Part shown: positions 1-9,644 of the stretch, one piece after another
Numbering within the stretch: the first letter of the stretch is position 1
How the letters are laid out: each line of letters starts with the position of its first letter
Assembly: GCF_001723175.1 (NCBI RefSeq)
Contig: NC_064656.1
Location: 1,550,001-1,614,000, forward strand
Direction: 5' to 3'
DNA: 64,000 bases
Source: Penicillium oxalicum
Lineage: Eukaryota; Ascomycota; Eurotiomycetes; Eurotiales; Aspergillaceae
Made by a program: the position numbers and the translations under genes
The notes under the pieces: generated by a model
Databases searched by the model: none
Seen by the model: the letters and a program-made list of their open reading frames with translations, nothing else
Told to the model about the DNA's origin: nothing

Positions 1-900
1 GAGGGCTCAGGAGGATCACCACTGACCGAGGTCAACACCAACAGTGTTCGCGCGTCTGCGGATCCGCCCAAGTCGCAGCAGCAACGACAGAACAGCGCGC
101 ATCCCCCATCATTGCCCGCGCAATCGCAAAAGACAACCCCTAAACCCCCCGCACTTCGTCAAATGCAGATTGATCTGGGAACGGAGGTGCGAAAAACGTG
201 CGCGACCTGTGGGATGGAATATATACCGTCGAACTCGGAAGACACGGCTCTACACAAAAAGTTCCACGAGATGAACTCGACGGGCGTGGATTTGGGCAAG
301 GCGTTCATGCGCGCGAATGCGTCACGCTGGGTCTACGAGGCTACGCGATTCGACGAAGGATACGTGGTCATCGTGGATCGCAAGGCGACACCAAGCGCCA
401 AAAACCAAGCGAAAAAGGTCCTCGAGGTCGTCAACAAGGAGCTGTCCTCGCCCAACATTGCAGATGAGGTGCTCTGGAGCCAGGCCGAGCCTCCCAAGCA
501 TCTGCACAATGAGAGCTCCGAGGAGAAGGTGGATCGATACCGGGTATTTCTTCACATGAAAGACAGCCGCTGTGTGGGGTTGTGTCTCACGGAGCGCATC
601 TGGGAGTCGCACCCGGTCGTGCAGAACGAGTCGGAGAGCAACCCACATGGATCCTCTGTCTCTGTGAAGGACGAAGTTCATCCGGCGATCGTGGGCGTCT
701 CCCGGATCTGGACGTCTGGAGCATCTCGAAGGAAAGGAATTGCCCTGGATTTGCTGGACTGCGTAGTCAGCAACTTCATCTACGGCATGGAGATCCCCAA
801 AGACAAGATCGCCTTCAGTCAGCCCACGGAGAGTGGCAAGCGACTGGCGCAAAAATTTTTCGAGGAGAATGCGACTTGGCATGTGTATAATGAACTGTGA
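1..900 (+). CDS. eco1: Sister-chromatid cohesion N-acetyltransferase Eco1 (5' end outside window)
   Basis: Frame 1 is open from the first base to the TGA at 898-900, giving 299 visible residues; the start codon lies upstream of the window. A low-complexity Ser/Pro/Gln leader is followed by a C2H2 zinc finger (Cys-x2-Cys with a later His-x3-His, in KTCATCGMEY...LHKKFH), then a linker and the C-terminal GNAT-like domain with GVSRIWTSGASRRKGIALDL (acetyl-CoA loop) and IAFSQPTESGKRLA. This finger plus ACT_3 arrangement is the Eco1/Ctf7/ESCO signature. Family knowledge: Eco1 acetylates Smc3 in S phase to stabilise cohesin. The protein ends directly after HVYNEL, as family members do. Part of the N-terminus is missing, so the full length cannot be given. 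Confidence 0.93.
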   Translation, partial: EGSGGSPLTEVNTNSVRASADPPKSQQQRQNSAHPPSLPAQSQKTTPKPPALRQMQIDLGTEVRKTCATCGMEYIPSNSEDTALHKKFHEMNSTGVDLGKAFMRANASRWVYEATRFDEGYVVIVDRKATPSAKNQAKKVLEVVNKELSSPNIADEVLWSQAEPPKHLHNESSEEKVDRYRVFLHMKDSRCVGLCLTERIWESHPVVQNESESNPHGSSVSVKDEVHPAIVGVSRIWTSGASRRKGIALDLLDCVVSNFIYGMEIPKDKIAFSQPTESGKRLAQKFFEENATWHVYNEL

Positions 901-1482
901 TGAGCCTCATTTCTCTGCTGAGGTATTCAACTGGCCAGGGAGGCATCTGGAGCACGATCGTGGAGACCCATCTATGGTAAACGGTGGGGTTGCGTTTCTT
1001 CGTCTTCTTTTTTTTTTTTTTTCATCTGATGGTTCTTGTCGGATCGGGTTATAGCTCTCTGGGATCATCGGTACGGCATATGGACGGAGAGGGAGAAGGT
1101 CTCCTTGGTCTCTAGGATGGATTGGTGGCATTCGATTTCTAGCTTTCTCTTTCTCTCTCTTTTTTTTCCTTTTTGTGTCTGTCTTAGCATTGTACTATAC
1201 TTCTCATTTCAGCGCGACCGTCTCAGCCAACGTGACATTTCATTCCAGAACCAGGTTTTCCTATCTCCTTGAGAAATCGATTTGATCCTCCCTGATCAGA
1301 TTCGTAGTGATTGTTGAAGGGGCTTCCACCTGTGACATTGGATCTGCAACTGGTCTTTTTTTCGGGGATCCCGGACATCAGCGGAGAGGGGCGAATGGAT
1401 AAGAAGCGCGGGGATCCTGTCTTCCCCATCCAACCCTCTTGTCCGTGAATCTCGAGAAGGTTGACATTGCGAGCTCATTGCG
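901..1482. other. Intergenic: eco1 3' region and promoter of next gene
   Basis: No credible coding region. It contains a T run near 1008-1022 and a CT-rich stretch near 1140-1175, as expected for a 3' UTR followed by a fungal promoter. An in-frame TGA lies shortly before the ATG at 1483, supporting that start. Confidence 0.6.
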
Positions 1483-3097
1483 ATGTCAGCGTTCAACCCG
1501 TTTCGTGTCAAGAATGCAGACGGTAGGTTCATCTGCACATTCTCCTGTCCTCTCCGCCCATCCGCCGCCTGCCGATCAGCCGTGAAAGTGCCCAAGTCCA
1601 CTGCGATCCCAGTCTTCTCTCTCTCTCCGACCTTGTTCCACCCAGCAGCCATTGATGATGCGGGATGCTAATTGATGCGACGCAACAGGCAGCTCCGCTA
1701 GCGCGACCAAACAGCTTCAGATTGCTGGCAAAGATGTGCAGCCGGGCGAGTTTTTCAAACCGCTCCCTCCACTGCAGCAGCCTCGCCCTCATTCTCATAG
1801 TGCCTCCACAACTCAGACCCCCGAGACCGAAGCGTCGAATTCCTCGACCGTGAACATTGTGAATCCTTTCGGCCCTGATCCATCGACGGACGACCCCACC
1901 CCCAGTGCTGCTGAAGATGGCTCGTCCATCGCACCGGTCTCATTTCCAAGTCCGTCCGCAGATGGTCTTTCTGCAGGGCCACTAGAGAGAAGACCTAGTG
2001 AATCTGTTCCAGATAGTCTGCCATTGAGTAGTCCACCAGGACAAGTCTCATCGTCAGATAGGCGAGAAAATAATTCATCATCGCGTGTGAGCCCAACTGG
2101 GGGCACAACGCAAAGACCGCGGTCTCTGCTCGAGGCTGGCACCAACACCTCGTCTTCTGGTCGATCGAGCAAAGACAAGAAGCCACCTCCTCCCCCGAGA
2201 AACCATCATGGCAGAAAGATCAGCACCATTCCGGACTCTGCGACAGCTATGAGCAAGTCCGCCGCCCTGTCACCCCATCCATCGCCATCTCGATCGAATC
2301 ACCGCTTCTCTTACCATGTTCCGAGCCCCGAGGGTCAAAAACTGTCTGTTCATCATTCAGACATGACAAACTCGAGACCTAGCAGTGAAGATATGGACCA
2401 TTTCTCGCCCACAACCTCCACCGTGGAGTCGCCACAAGCGCCTGTGCCAGACTCCGATCCTCCCGCCAATCCTGTCCATCGCAGCGGCTCGCAGCGATCG
2501 CAGCGAAAGCGCCCACCAACACCGCCCATCAGCCGTCGACAGAGCCAGATTGGACGGGGCAACTTTTCCCAGTCGAAACCAAGCGGAGGTCTGCTGGTTC
2601 TGTCGCCACTAGATTCTGAGACCCTGGAGAGATCGAGGCCGCCTAGTCCCGGCCCCTCGGCGAGGTCTCCAACCCCTAGTGCAGCTGACCGCAAGCGCTT
2701 CAGCATGCCACCCATTCCTCCCGCGAAAGCGTACGAGAAGGGGGGCGAATCACGACTCCCTGGGGCTCCGCTGCAGAGAGAGTCCCTCTCTCCCACTCCG
2801 GCCGGGGCCCGCTCCAATGCATTGTCACATAATCGCCGTGCGTCCTCATACAATGTTCCTATGAGCAGTAGCTCGTCGTCTTCGAGTGTACCTCCACCCC
2901 CACCGCCTCCTCGTCGTGCGCGGGACCCAAGCGCCCGCAGTAGCGAGGGGAGGCCAGCGTCGCAGGTCTCAGCAACGGAGGAGGTACCCTTGCCGCAGCC
3001 GTCTAATGCGACGGACATTCTGGCCGATCTTACGCGGCTGCAGAAGGAAGTTGATGATTTGCGTGGTCATTATGAGAATCGCAAAGTCAGTCCATGA
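1483..3097 (+). CDS. Uncharacterised Ser/Pro-rich protein with C-terminal coiled-coil motif
   Basis: Exons 1483-1522 and 1689-3097 join in phase (donor GTAGGT at 1523, acceptor CAG ending at 1688) to give 482 residues starting MSAFNPFRVKNADG. The first ATG after an in-frame TGA was chosen. Almost the whole protein is low-complexity Ser/Pro/Arg with polyproline tracts (PPPPPRNHHGRK, PPPPPPPRRARD) and a poly-Ser run, suggesting a disordered scaffold that could bind SH3 or WW domains (inference). The ordered-looking parts are the short N-terminus and the last ~35 residues, where TDILADLTRLQKEVDDLRGH reads as a short amphipathic coiled coil. I do not recognise a family. An alternative donor at 3088 (GTCAGT) could add a short extra exon, but nothing demands it. 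Confidence 0.75.
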
Positions 3098-3784
3098 TCT
3101 GTGGACGTAGACAGAGGTGTGAGCTTCAAGAAGCGTGGCCGCTGGCCAGGGATCCACGGCTGTGTTTTGTTTGACGGTTATGGCGAATTTGACTACACGA
3201 GTGAACGAATTATACATCAGTACCTATGCATGAGTTTGGAATGAGTAATATTAGTTGCCTGCAATTCGATCCTCTGCCTTGTGGGCTTTATTGATCCATC
3301 TTTTCTCATGAATGGGGTAGATAAAAAACCGTCAAGCCAGCTAGCTAACCTCCCGTCAAGTATGCTGCTCCAAGCAGTATGGAATCCATGGACCGGCCGA
3401 GCACACAGTAAGCTACTAAGCTTGCAGGTGCATTTCGGTTGTATTTGGATGTACCGCAGCTCCTCCCTCACCCAATCATCGACATTGAATGCTGCCCACC
3501 ATATCATGGTCGATTGGCTGATAAGATGGGACTGACGTCGCCACCAATAACACGCCCACTCGACCACTCCCCGCAGTTTCCATTCTTTGGTGAAGTTGGG
3601 CTCAGTAATCTTTTAGACTCTCCACCTCAACAGTCATCCTCAGGACTTCTCAACAGTGATCACTTCTTGACCGGACATTGAACCCTTGCTCCCAATCTGC
3701 TAGCCATCATATTCATCCCTCTGTGTCAGAATTTCTGAAGACCCTTTTCGTCAGTCAAAGGTTCACAACTGCTTTGGCGCCACG
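3098..3784. other. Intergenic between the two uncharacterised genes
   Basis: AT-richer DNA with no supported ORF. The last ~200 bases are C/T-rich and form a plausible promoter and leader for the gene starting at 3785. Confidence 0.5.
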
Positions 3785-4767
3785 ATGACTACCCCTACTC
3801 TAATCGACATACCCCCTCCCCCCTCGGACCCCGTCACCCCTTCGGACATGGGACCGTACGTGAAACCTCATGCTCACTTCTTGCTGCTTTCCGATGTGTC
3901 TTGAGGGTTACCGCTAATCTTTTGATCAGAGGCACCCCCAATTCTGGCACGACCTCGTTATCGGCCCTCTCCACCACCGCAATCAAAGATGGTCACACTG
4001 GTGCACCCTTCCCCTACCATCGCGGCCATGCCCATCAATCCTCCTCCGCCTCTACCACCTCCACAAATACCCTTGAAGCCGAACGAGCAGACCGCATCTC
4101 TCGACTTGCAGGGCTCGAGCGGGTGGCAACCGCCCGTGCGGGGGGTACCAATCCTGGCAACTATGTTGCACCCTCTCATATCCCTGGCTATTTTGACAGT
4201 CATGCACTCAAGGAGCGCAGCACTGTCGGCAGTGCCAGTGCTACCGGTAGTGTGGGCCACACAACGTGGGCTTCCAGTAGTGAAGCCTTCTCGGCGGATA
4301 AAATGAGTGAGGACATTGACGCCGATGATCGAGACAGCGTGGGCAACATCAGTGACGAGGGAAATGCCAGCTTGGTTGGATTCGGGGAAGGGGCTAACAG
4401 TACGATCTCTGGACCTGTGAGCCGGCCCACGGGTCTGAACCGAATGTCATCGGGCGGTGCTCGACCGACCAGCATGGGTAGTGCGGGTGGGAATCTAGGT
4501 GCTGCGCGCACCAACCCGCTCGCTAGCTACCTCCAGCAGCAGCAGTATCAGCAGCCCCTCCAGTCACAGTATGCAGCTGCACCTGCTGGTGCTTCTATGG
4601 CTACGTCTAGTGTGGCTGGTTCGGCCACACCTGAGCCTGTCCCGGAAGATGCGCGAATGGTCAACGGAATGACCTATGATGAAGATATTGTCGACACTAC
4701 AGTGCGGACTCCACGGCTGGCTACACCAAGCCACAGCCCAGCTGGTTATGATACTGGACGGGACTAA
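3785..4767 (+). CDS. Uncharacterised Ser/Gly/Thr-rich protein, 302 residues
   Basis: Exons 3785-3855 and 3930-4767 join in phase (donor GTACGT at 3856, acceptor CAG ending 3929), giving 302 residues beginning MTTPTLIDIPPPPSDPVTP. A basic/acidic helical patch with LEAERADRISRLAGLERVAT lies near residues 60-80. An acidic central stretch with MSEDIDADDRDSVGNISDEG follows, and a Gln-rich run (LQQQQYQQPLQSQ) lies near residues 220-235. The rest is Ser/Gly/Ala low complexity. No signal peptide, membrane segment or catalytic motif is visible. I do not recognise the family. The patches of ordered composition and the clean splice phase argue that it is a real gene. It lies 3' of another disordered protein in the same orientation; any functional link is speculative. 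Confidence 0.72.
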
Positions 4768-6319
4768 ATGTTCGCTTTTGTCAGCAGCACTGACCCATCC
4801 TCGTGGCCCCTTTCGGGGGGACTGTATCATGAACCAATTTGCTTGCCTGGGACAAGGGCCATACGATTATCCAAATGGTCACTTGGAGGAAGGGGGGAAC
4901 CGACAACAGATGGACTTGCCTTGACTTTTACTATTTATTATGTGTTTGTGTGTTCTTTGATGTTTGTCAAGCGTTGTGTTCTTTCTGATGCTCTTGGTGA
5001 ATGGTCCGGAACCTGATGCATGTACTTTTACTGTTACGGGGGAAAACTGACATGGAGGCTCAAGGCCCTGGGACTCAAATGTGCGTGGTATTCACAATGA
5101 TTAATGTGATATGATGTTTTTGATTGAGCCTTGGCAGTAATGTCTTATCTGTGGTAAAGTCCTCTTTCCGGTGGGCGCTGGTGGGTGAGGCTATGACAGA
5201 TCGTCGTTTGATTCGTTTACATCGCGGACCAGTGCTCTTCTTCCAGTCTTTGCAGGCCTTGAAACTGCCCATCCATAATCTTCCAAACGCAATGCTTTGC
5301 TTCACATCTTCCTGAGTGATGCGAAAAGGGCATCCGTATTGTGAAAGACATAGCCCACCTGGGACAGTGACCTTGTCTCTCTTCTGGCGTGCTTGGTCGT
5401 CTGTGAGTGGAAAGGCTTGAGTGATGCACAAAGACACCATTGCTAACTCGGTCTTATATGGCACAGCCACTGTTGATCCATGCAAGGTCCATCCTCCTCT
5501 AGCTTCTGTTGGCATGCCATGTACATGGACCACTTCTAGATCATGCAGAGGAGGCTTGGCCTAGACCGAAGCAGTAAACAATTTAACATGACGGCATGCC
5601 GCCTCCGGCAGGCCCACCGTCCCAAAGTTGTCCCACCGCCCACCGCCCACCGCCCGCTGCCCGGCGCGAGCGCCAAGTTGCCAGCACCCGAATTTTCAGT
5701 TCGTGTTCCTGTCTTCCTCTTCCTCCTTCCACCCCACCCTTTGTCTTCCCGCCCTCCCTCCGCACTCTTCCTCTTCGCCTCGCACCCTTCTTCGTCTCTT
5801 CGGACTCCAATCCTCCCCCCATTTGCTGGCATTGACTTGTCTAGCATCCGACTGAGAGAAGATTTCCACACGTCGATTTCGCCGCTTCGTGAAATTCTAC
5901 TGCTTGCCCGAACTACGTCGCGCAATTGAGTCTCGCAACCTTTCCTCTATCGAACATTTGCGTCTCGCGACATTTCCCAATTTGTACACTGTACTTTGGT
6001 CTTCCTCTTGCCATCCATCTGTTGGAGTTTGATCGCGCTCTTGAGCAGGTCCTTCCGCGCCAGTCCGTGCAACTCTATCGCGTCACCGAGTCAATCCAGA
6101 AGTATCTGTTTTTCTCCGTCAAGGATCGCAACAAACACACACGCGCCGAGTCTCCTGTCGGTCCCACGTTGCGCGAACAAGTCCATCCAAGTCCTCTGGA
6201 TTTTCCTTTTTTTTTCCGAACGAAAGAATCTTTCCTTTCGCATATTCATTTGATTGATTCGATCCATTCGACTCATCCGACTCATTGGACTCAAGTCAGA
6301 CGTGCAAATCAATACCAAA
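4768..6319. other. Intergenic: 3' region plus long pyrimidine-rich leader of eIF2A
   Basis: The 3' part, from about 5690 to 6319, is strongly C/T-rich on the plus strand (for example 5705-5830), typical of the promoter and 5' UTR of a highly expressed fungal translation gene. The 5' part contains only a weak minus-strand ORF, listed separately. Confidence 0.6.
5075..5533 (-). CDS. Doubtful small ORF, hypothetical
   Basis: A 152-codon ATG-to-stop ORF on the minus strand between two plus-strand genes. It has mixed codon use without clear third-position bias and no recognisable domain, signal peptide or membrane segment. It contains several Cys residues (around GGLCLSQYGCPF and SFKACKDW). It may be a chance ORF; I list it only because no other gene explains 4,768-5,540. 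Confidence 0.18.
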   Translation of the reverse strand: MVHVHGMPTEARGGWTLHGSTVAVPYKTELAMVSLCITQAFPLTDDQARQKRDKVTVPGGLCLSQYGCPFRITQEDVKQSIAFGRLWMGSFKACKDWKKSTGPRCKRIKRRSVIASPTSAHRKEDFTTDKTLLPRLNQKHHITLIIVNTTHI

Positions 6320-8673
6320 ATGACTGCTCCGACACAAATTGCTTGTATGTTCACTCCCCATCGGGGCCTTTGTCTATGGATTCTTGTCTAGCTGTCTGGC
6401 TAGATGGAACTTGGTCATGGACTCGGGGCATCTCGTTCTGATTGGCGGCGAGGCAGAGTACTGATCAACTTTTTTTCCAGACCGAACCCTGAAGGGTATC
6501 GGCATCATGGATGCCGCTCCGGTCTACGAGCCGTTGCCTGGATTCAACAAGTCAGACTCCCAACTCCAACACAGATCATTGATTGGGAATTGTTCACTAA
6601 TTTCTGCATACTCTTTGAAACAGACCTGAAGGAAATCTGCGTTGCGGTGCTTACTCGCCATGCGGCCGCTACTATGCATGGGCCTCGCCTGACAAGTACG
6701 AAGATTATTTTCGTCCCCGTGCCATGTGCGTCCTGGAATGAGACTAATGCGCCATCTTTGTCTTTTCTTAGGGTGACCATCGTGGATGCCTCCGTTGGCC
6801 ATGTGATTTCGACTATTCCCGCTGACAACGTCTTTGAGCTGGGCTTTTCTCCCCTCGGTTCCTACCTCATTACCTGGCAACGCCCCACCAAGGACGCCAA
6901 TGGAGATGCTACCAAGAACCTCAAGGTGTGGCCCGTGATTGAGGCTGGTGACGAGCACACAATTGTTGGCCAATTCGTTCAGAAGTCGCAGACTGGCTGG
7001 AATTTGCAGTACACTCCCGATGAGAAGCTGTGTGCTCGCGTCGTGACAAACGAGGTTCAGTTCTACCAGAGTGACAACCTTTCTACCGTGTGGAACAAAC
7101 TCCGTGTGGAGGGGGTGGCGGACTTTATGCTTTCGCCCGGTCAGACCCAGTCTATTGCGGTCTTCATTCCCGAGCGCAAGGGTCAGCCTGCTGCCGTCAA
7201 GGTGTTTATCGTGCCGCAATTCGGTGCTCCTGTCTCGCAGAAGAGCTTCTTCAAGGGCGACAAGGTTCAGTTGAAGTGGAACTCGTCCGGTACTACTTTG
7301 ATTGTCCTTGCCCAGACCGAGGTGGACAAGACTGGTAAGAGCTACTACGGTGAAACCACACTGTACTTGCTGAGCGCCAGTGGGGCTTTTGATTCTCGAA
7401 TTGATCTCGGTACGTTCTTTGTTTGTTCTCCTTGCTTTTGTCTGAATACACCGTTGGACTAATTGGGGTTGATCGCGACTCGGCAGACAAGGAGGGTCCT
7501 ATTCACGATGTGAGCTGGAACCCCAACTCCAAGGAATTCGGTGTTGTGTACGGTTACATGCCCGCCAAGACCACCATCTTCAATGTCCGTGGCAAGCCGA
7601 CGCACACGTTCCCCTTGAGCCCGCGTAACACCATTCTGTTCTCCCCGCACGGACGCTTTGTTCTGGTTGCTGGGTTCGGCAACCTCGCGGGTCAGATGGA
7701 TCTCTACGACATGGAGAAGAATTTCCACAAAATCGCCACCGTCGAAGCCTCCAATGCCAGTGTGTGCAACTGGTCCCCTGATGGGCAGTATATCTTGACG
7801 GCGACCACCAGCCCTCGCCTGCGTGTGGACAACGGCATCCGGATCTGGCACGTGAGTGGCTCCCTGGTGTACAATGAGGAGATGACCGAACTCTATGATG
7901 TCTTTTGGCGCCCGCAAGACTTGGCTCAATATCCTCTCGGTGATCCTTTCACCAAGTTGCCCGTGCCTCATCCTTCTGCCACCGCATACCTGGCCACCCG
8001 CAAAGCTCCCGTTAAGCCGGCTGGTGCCTACCGGCCTCCCGGTGCGCGCGGCCAGCTGACTCCTCTTGCGTTCAAGCGTGAGGATCAAGGCGGTGCTGCG
8101 TACATTCGTGAGGGCACGGCTGGTGCCGGTACAGCCGGTGTCAACGGCTTTGGCAAGCCTCGTCGTCGTGAGATTCCCGGTGCCGAGCCTGTCGAGGAAT
8201 ACCTGCCTCCAGGTGCCGCGCCTGGGGGTGGCGTTGCCCTCCCTCCGGGCGCCGACAATGAGAGACTGTCCAAGTCTGCTGCTAAGAACAAGAAAAAGCG
8301 TGAGGCGGCTAAGAAGGCTCGTGAAGATGGTCCCGATACCGCGGTCCCCGCCAATGCCCCCACCGGTCCCAACGCCAATCGCGGCCGTGGCAAGAACAAT
8401 GGTTCCCCTGTGAACAACACCAACAAGGCTTCTCCGGCCCCTGCTGCCGCTCCAGCTCCCGCTACTGCCCCGGCTGCGGCTCCGGCCGCTGCCGCTGTGG
8501 ATCCCTCTGCTCAGGACAAGAAGATTCGCGGTCTTTTGAAGAAGATCCGTGCCATTGACGAGCTGAAGATGCGCCTGGCTGGTGGAGAGAAGCTGGAGGA
8601 CACTCAGATGAAGAAGATCCAGACTGAGGATGCAGTTCGCAAGGAGCTCGAGGCCGTCGGCTACAACGGTTGA
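6320..8673 (+). CDS. eIF2A: Eukaryotic translation initiation factor 2A (eIF2A)
   Basis: Five exons: 6320-6344, 6481-6550, 6624-6695, 6772-7409 and 7487-8673. All have GT-AG borders and compatible phases; 663 residues. The N-terminal two thirds form the eIF2A beta-propeller, with family hallmarks FGVVYGYMPAKTTIFNVRGK, a segment reading TILFSPHGRFVLVAGFGNLA, and TATTSPRLRVDNGIRIWHVS. A Pro/Ala/Gly-rich linker with a basic Lys cluster follows, then the C-terminal helix KKIRGLLKKIRAIDELKMRL. Family knowledge: eIF2A is a monomeric factor able to deliver Met-tRNA to 40S subunits and linked to non-canonical initiation; it is distinct from the alpha subunit of eIF2. Three of the four introns sit in the first ~170 coding bases, so models that start downstream would lose the N-terminus. 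It is convergent with the next gene. Confidence 0.95.
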
Positions 8674-9644
8674 TCAAAAGCCTCTGTCTCGTTTGGCCTC
8701 TTCAAATTCCACAGAAGGCGGGGGGCTCTCGCAAGAGACCCGACTGGGATTCTGGTGCGAGCAGTGGCATCGTCTTTTCGATGTACATTTTTTTTTGTTT
8801 CTTCTCTGCATTGGACTGGAATGGTTTATTCCCTGGCATGGCCTGCACGGCCGGTGATTTTTGCATAGTTTCTCAGCATCTCGCTGGGGTGAGGATGACA
8901 TGGAAATAAACAAATCAAAGTTACCATTACGGTGTAAATCCTTTTGTGCCGTTTTGGTTTTCTTCTTATGATATTGTAGACATGAAATGTGCCGGATTAG
9001 GAGGAAACTTGGTATCCTTGTGAACTGCGTGGGGAGACTTGATATATCCAACATTGTCGGTTGAGATAATGGTAAGTTCTGGTGATGCTCAGATGGTACT
9101 TGTACCTACCCTCTTGAGATAGTGCCTCCCCCCCTTCCTATCCCATCATCTAGTTAAACCGTTCTAAGATAAATTGTGTAGATGGGCAGATTAATCAGGA
9201 TATACCAAAGGTGCTAGGTACTTTTTATTTTTTTCCGAGTTTAGATTTTCTTCGTTATTCCTGGAGTGTTGCGCGCTTTTCTGCTATGTGCTTTTTATGG
9301 GACTTCAAGGGGGGGGGCTAGATGAGAATAAACTGGATATGGTCATGTAAACCTTTATATTTTATATTTTTGTTACCACAGATCAAACTTGATAGGTAGT
9401 TTGGAGGGAAGAGTCCTGAAGAGAGGGTAAGGAAATTCGATCTGCGTTGGTACAAATAGTATTTTGACCTTCAATATGTAAACTGGTGAAATACTTGTTT
9501 ACAATCATTAATCGTACGATCGTATGACTTGAGAGAATTGCCTACTTTGAAATCGACAAAAAATTTGTCGTATAAGATATAGTCTGGACAAAAGTCCACT
9601 AATAATTCCCCAGCAAATCTATGAAATATGAACATAAAACACCA
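8674..9644. other. Convergent 3' intergenic region, AT-rich
   Basis: Lies between the stop codons of eIF2A (plus) and the ammonia-lyase (minus). From about 8890 it is clearly AT-richer than its surroundings and contains short A/T runs suitable for 3'-end formation on both strands. No ORF is supported. Confidence 0.6.

Noticed and set aside
2353..3018. 221-codon minus ORF opposite the first Ser/Pro-rich gene
   Set aside because: Gly-rich mirror of Pro codons; the plus frame has the clean splice and in-frame start.
3088..3240. Extra 3' exon for the first Ser/Pro-rich gene via a donor at 3088
   Set aside because: The splice is possible in phase, but the added residues look random and a good stop follows directly.
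6524..7219. 231-codon minus ORF in the eIF2A gene
   Set aside because: Crosses three introns of a clear eIF2A gene on the other strand.
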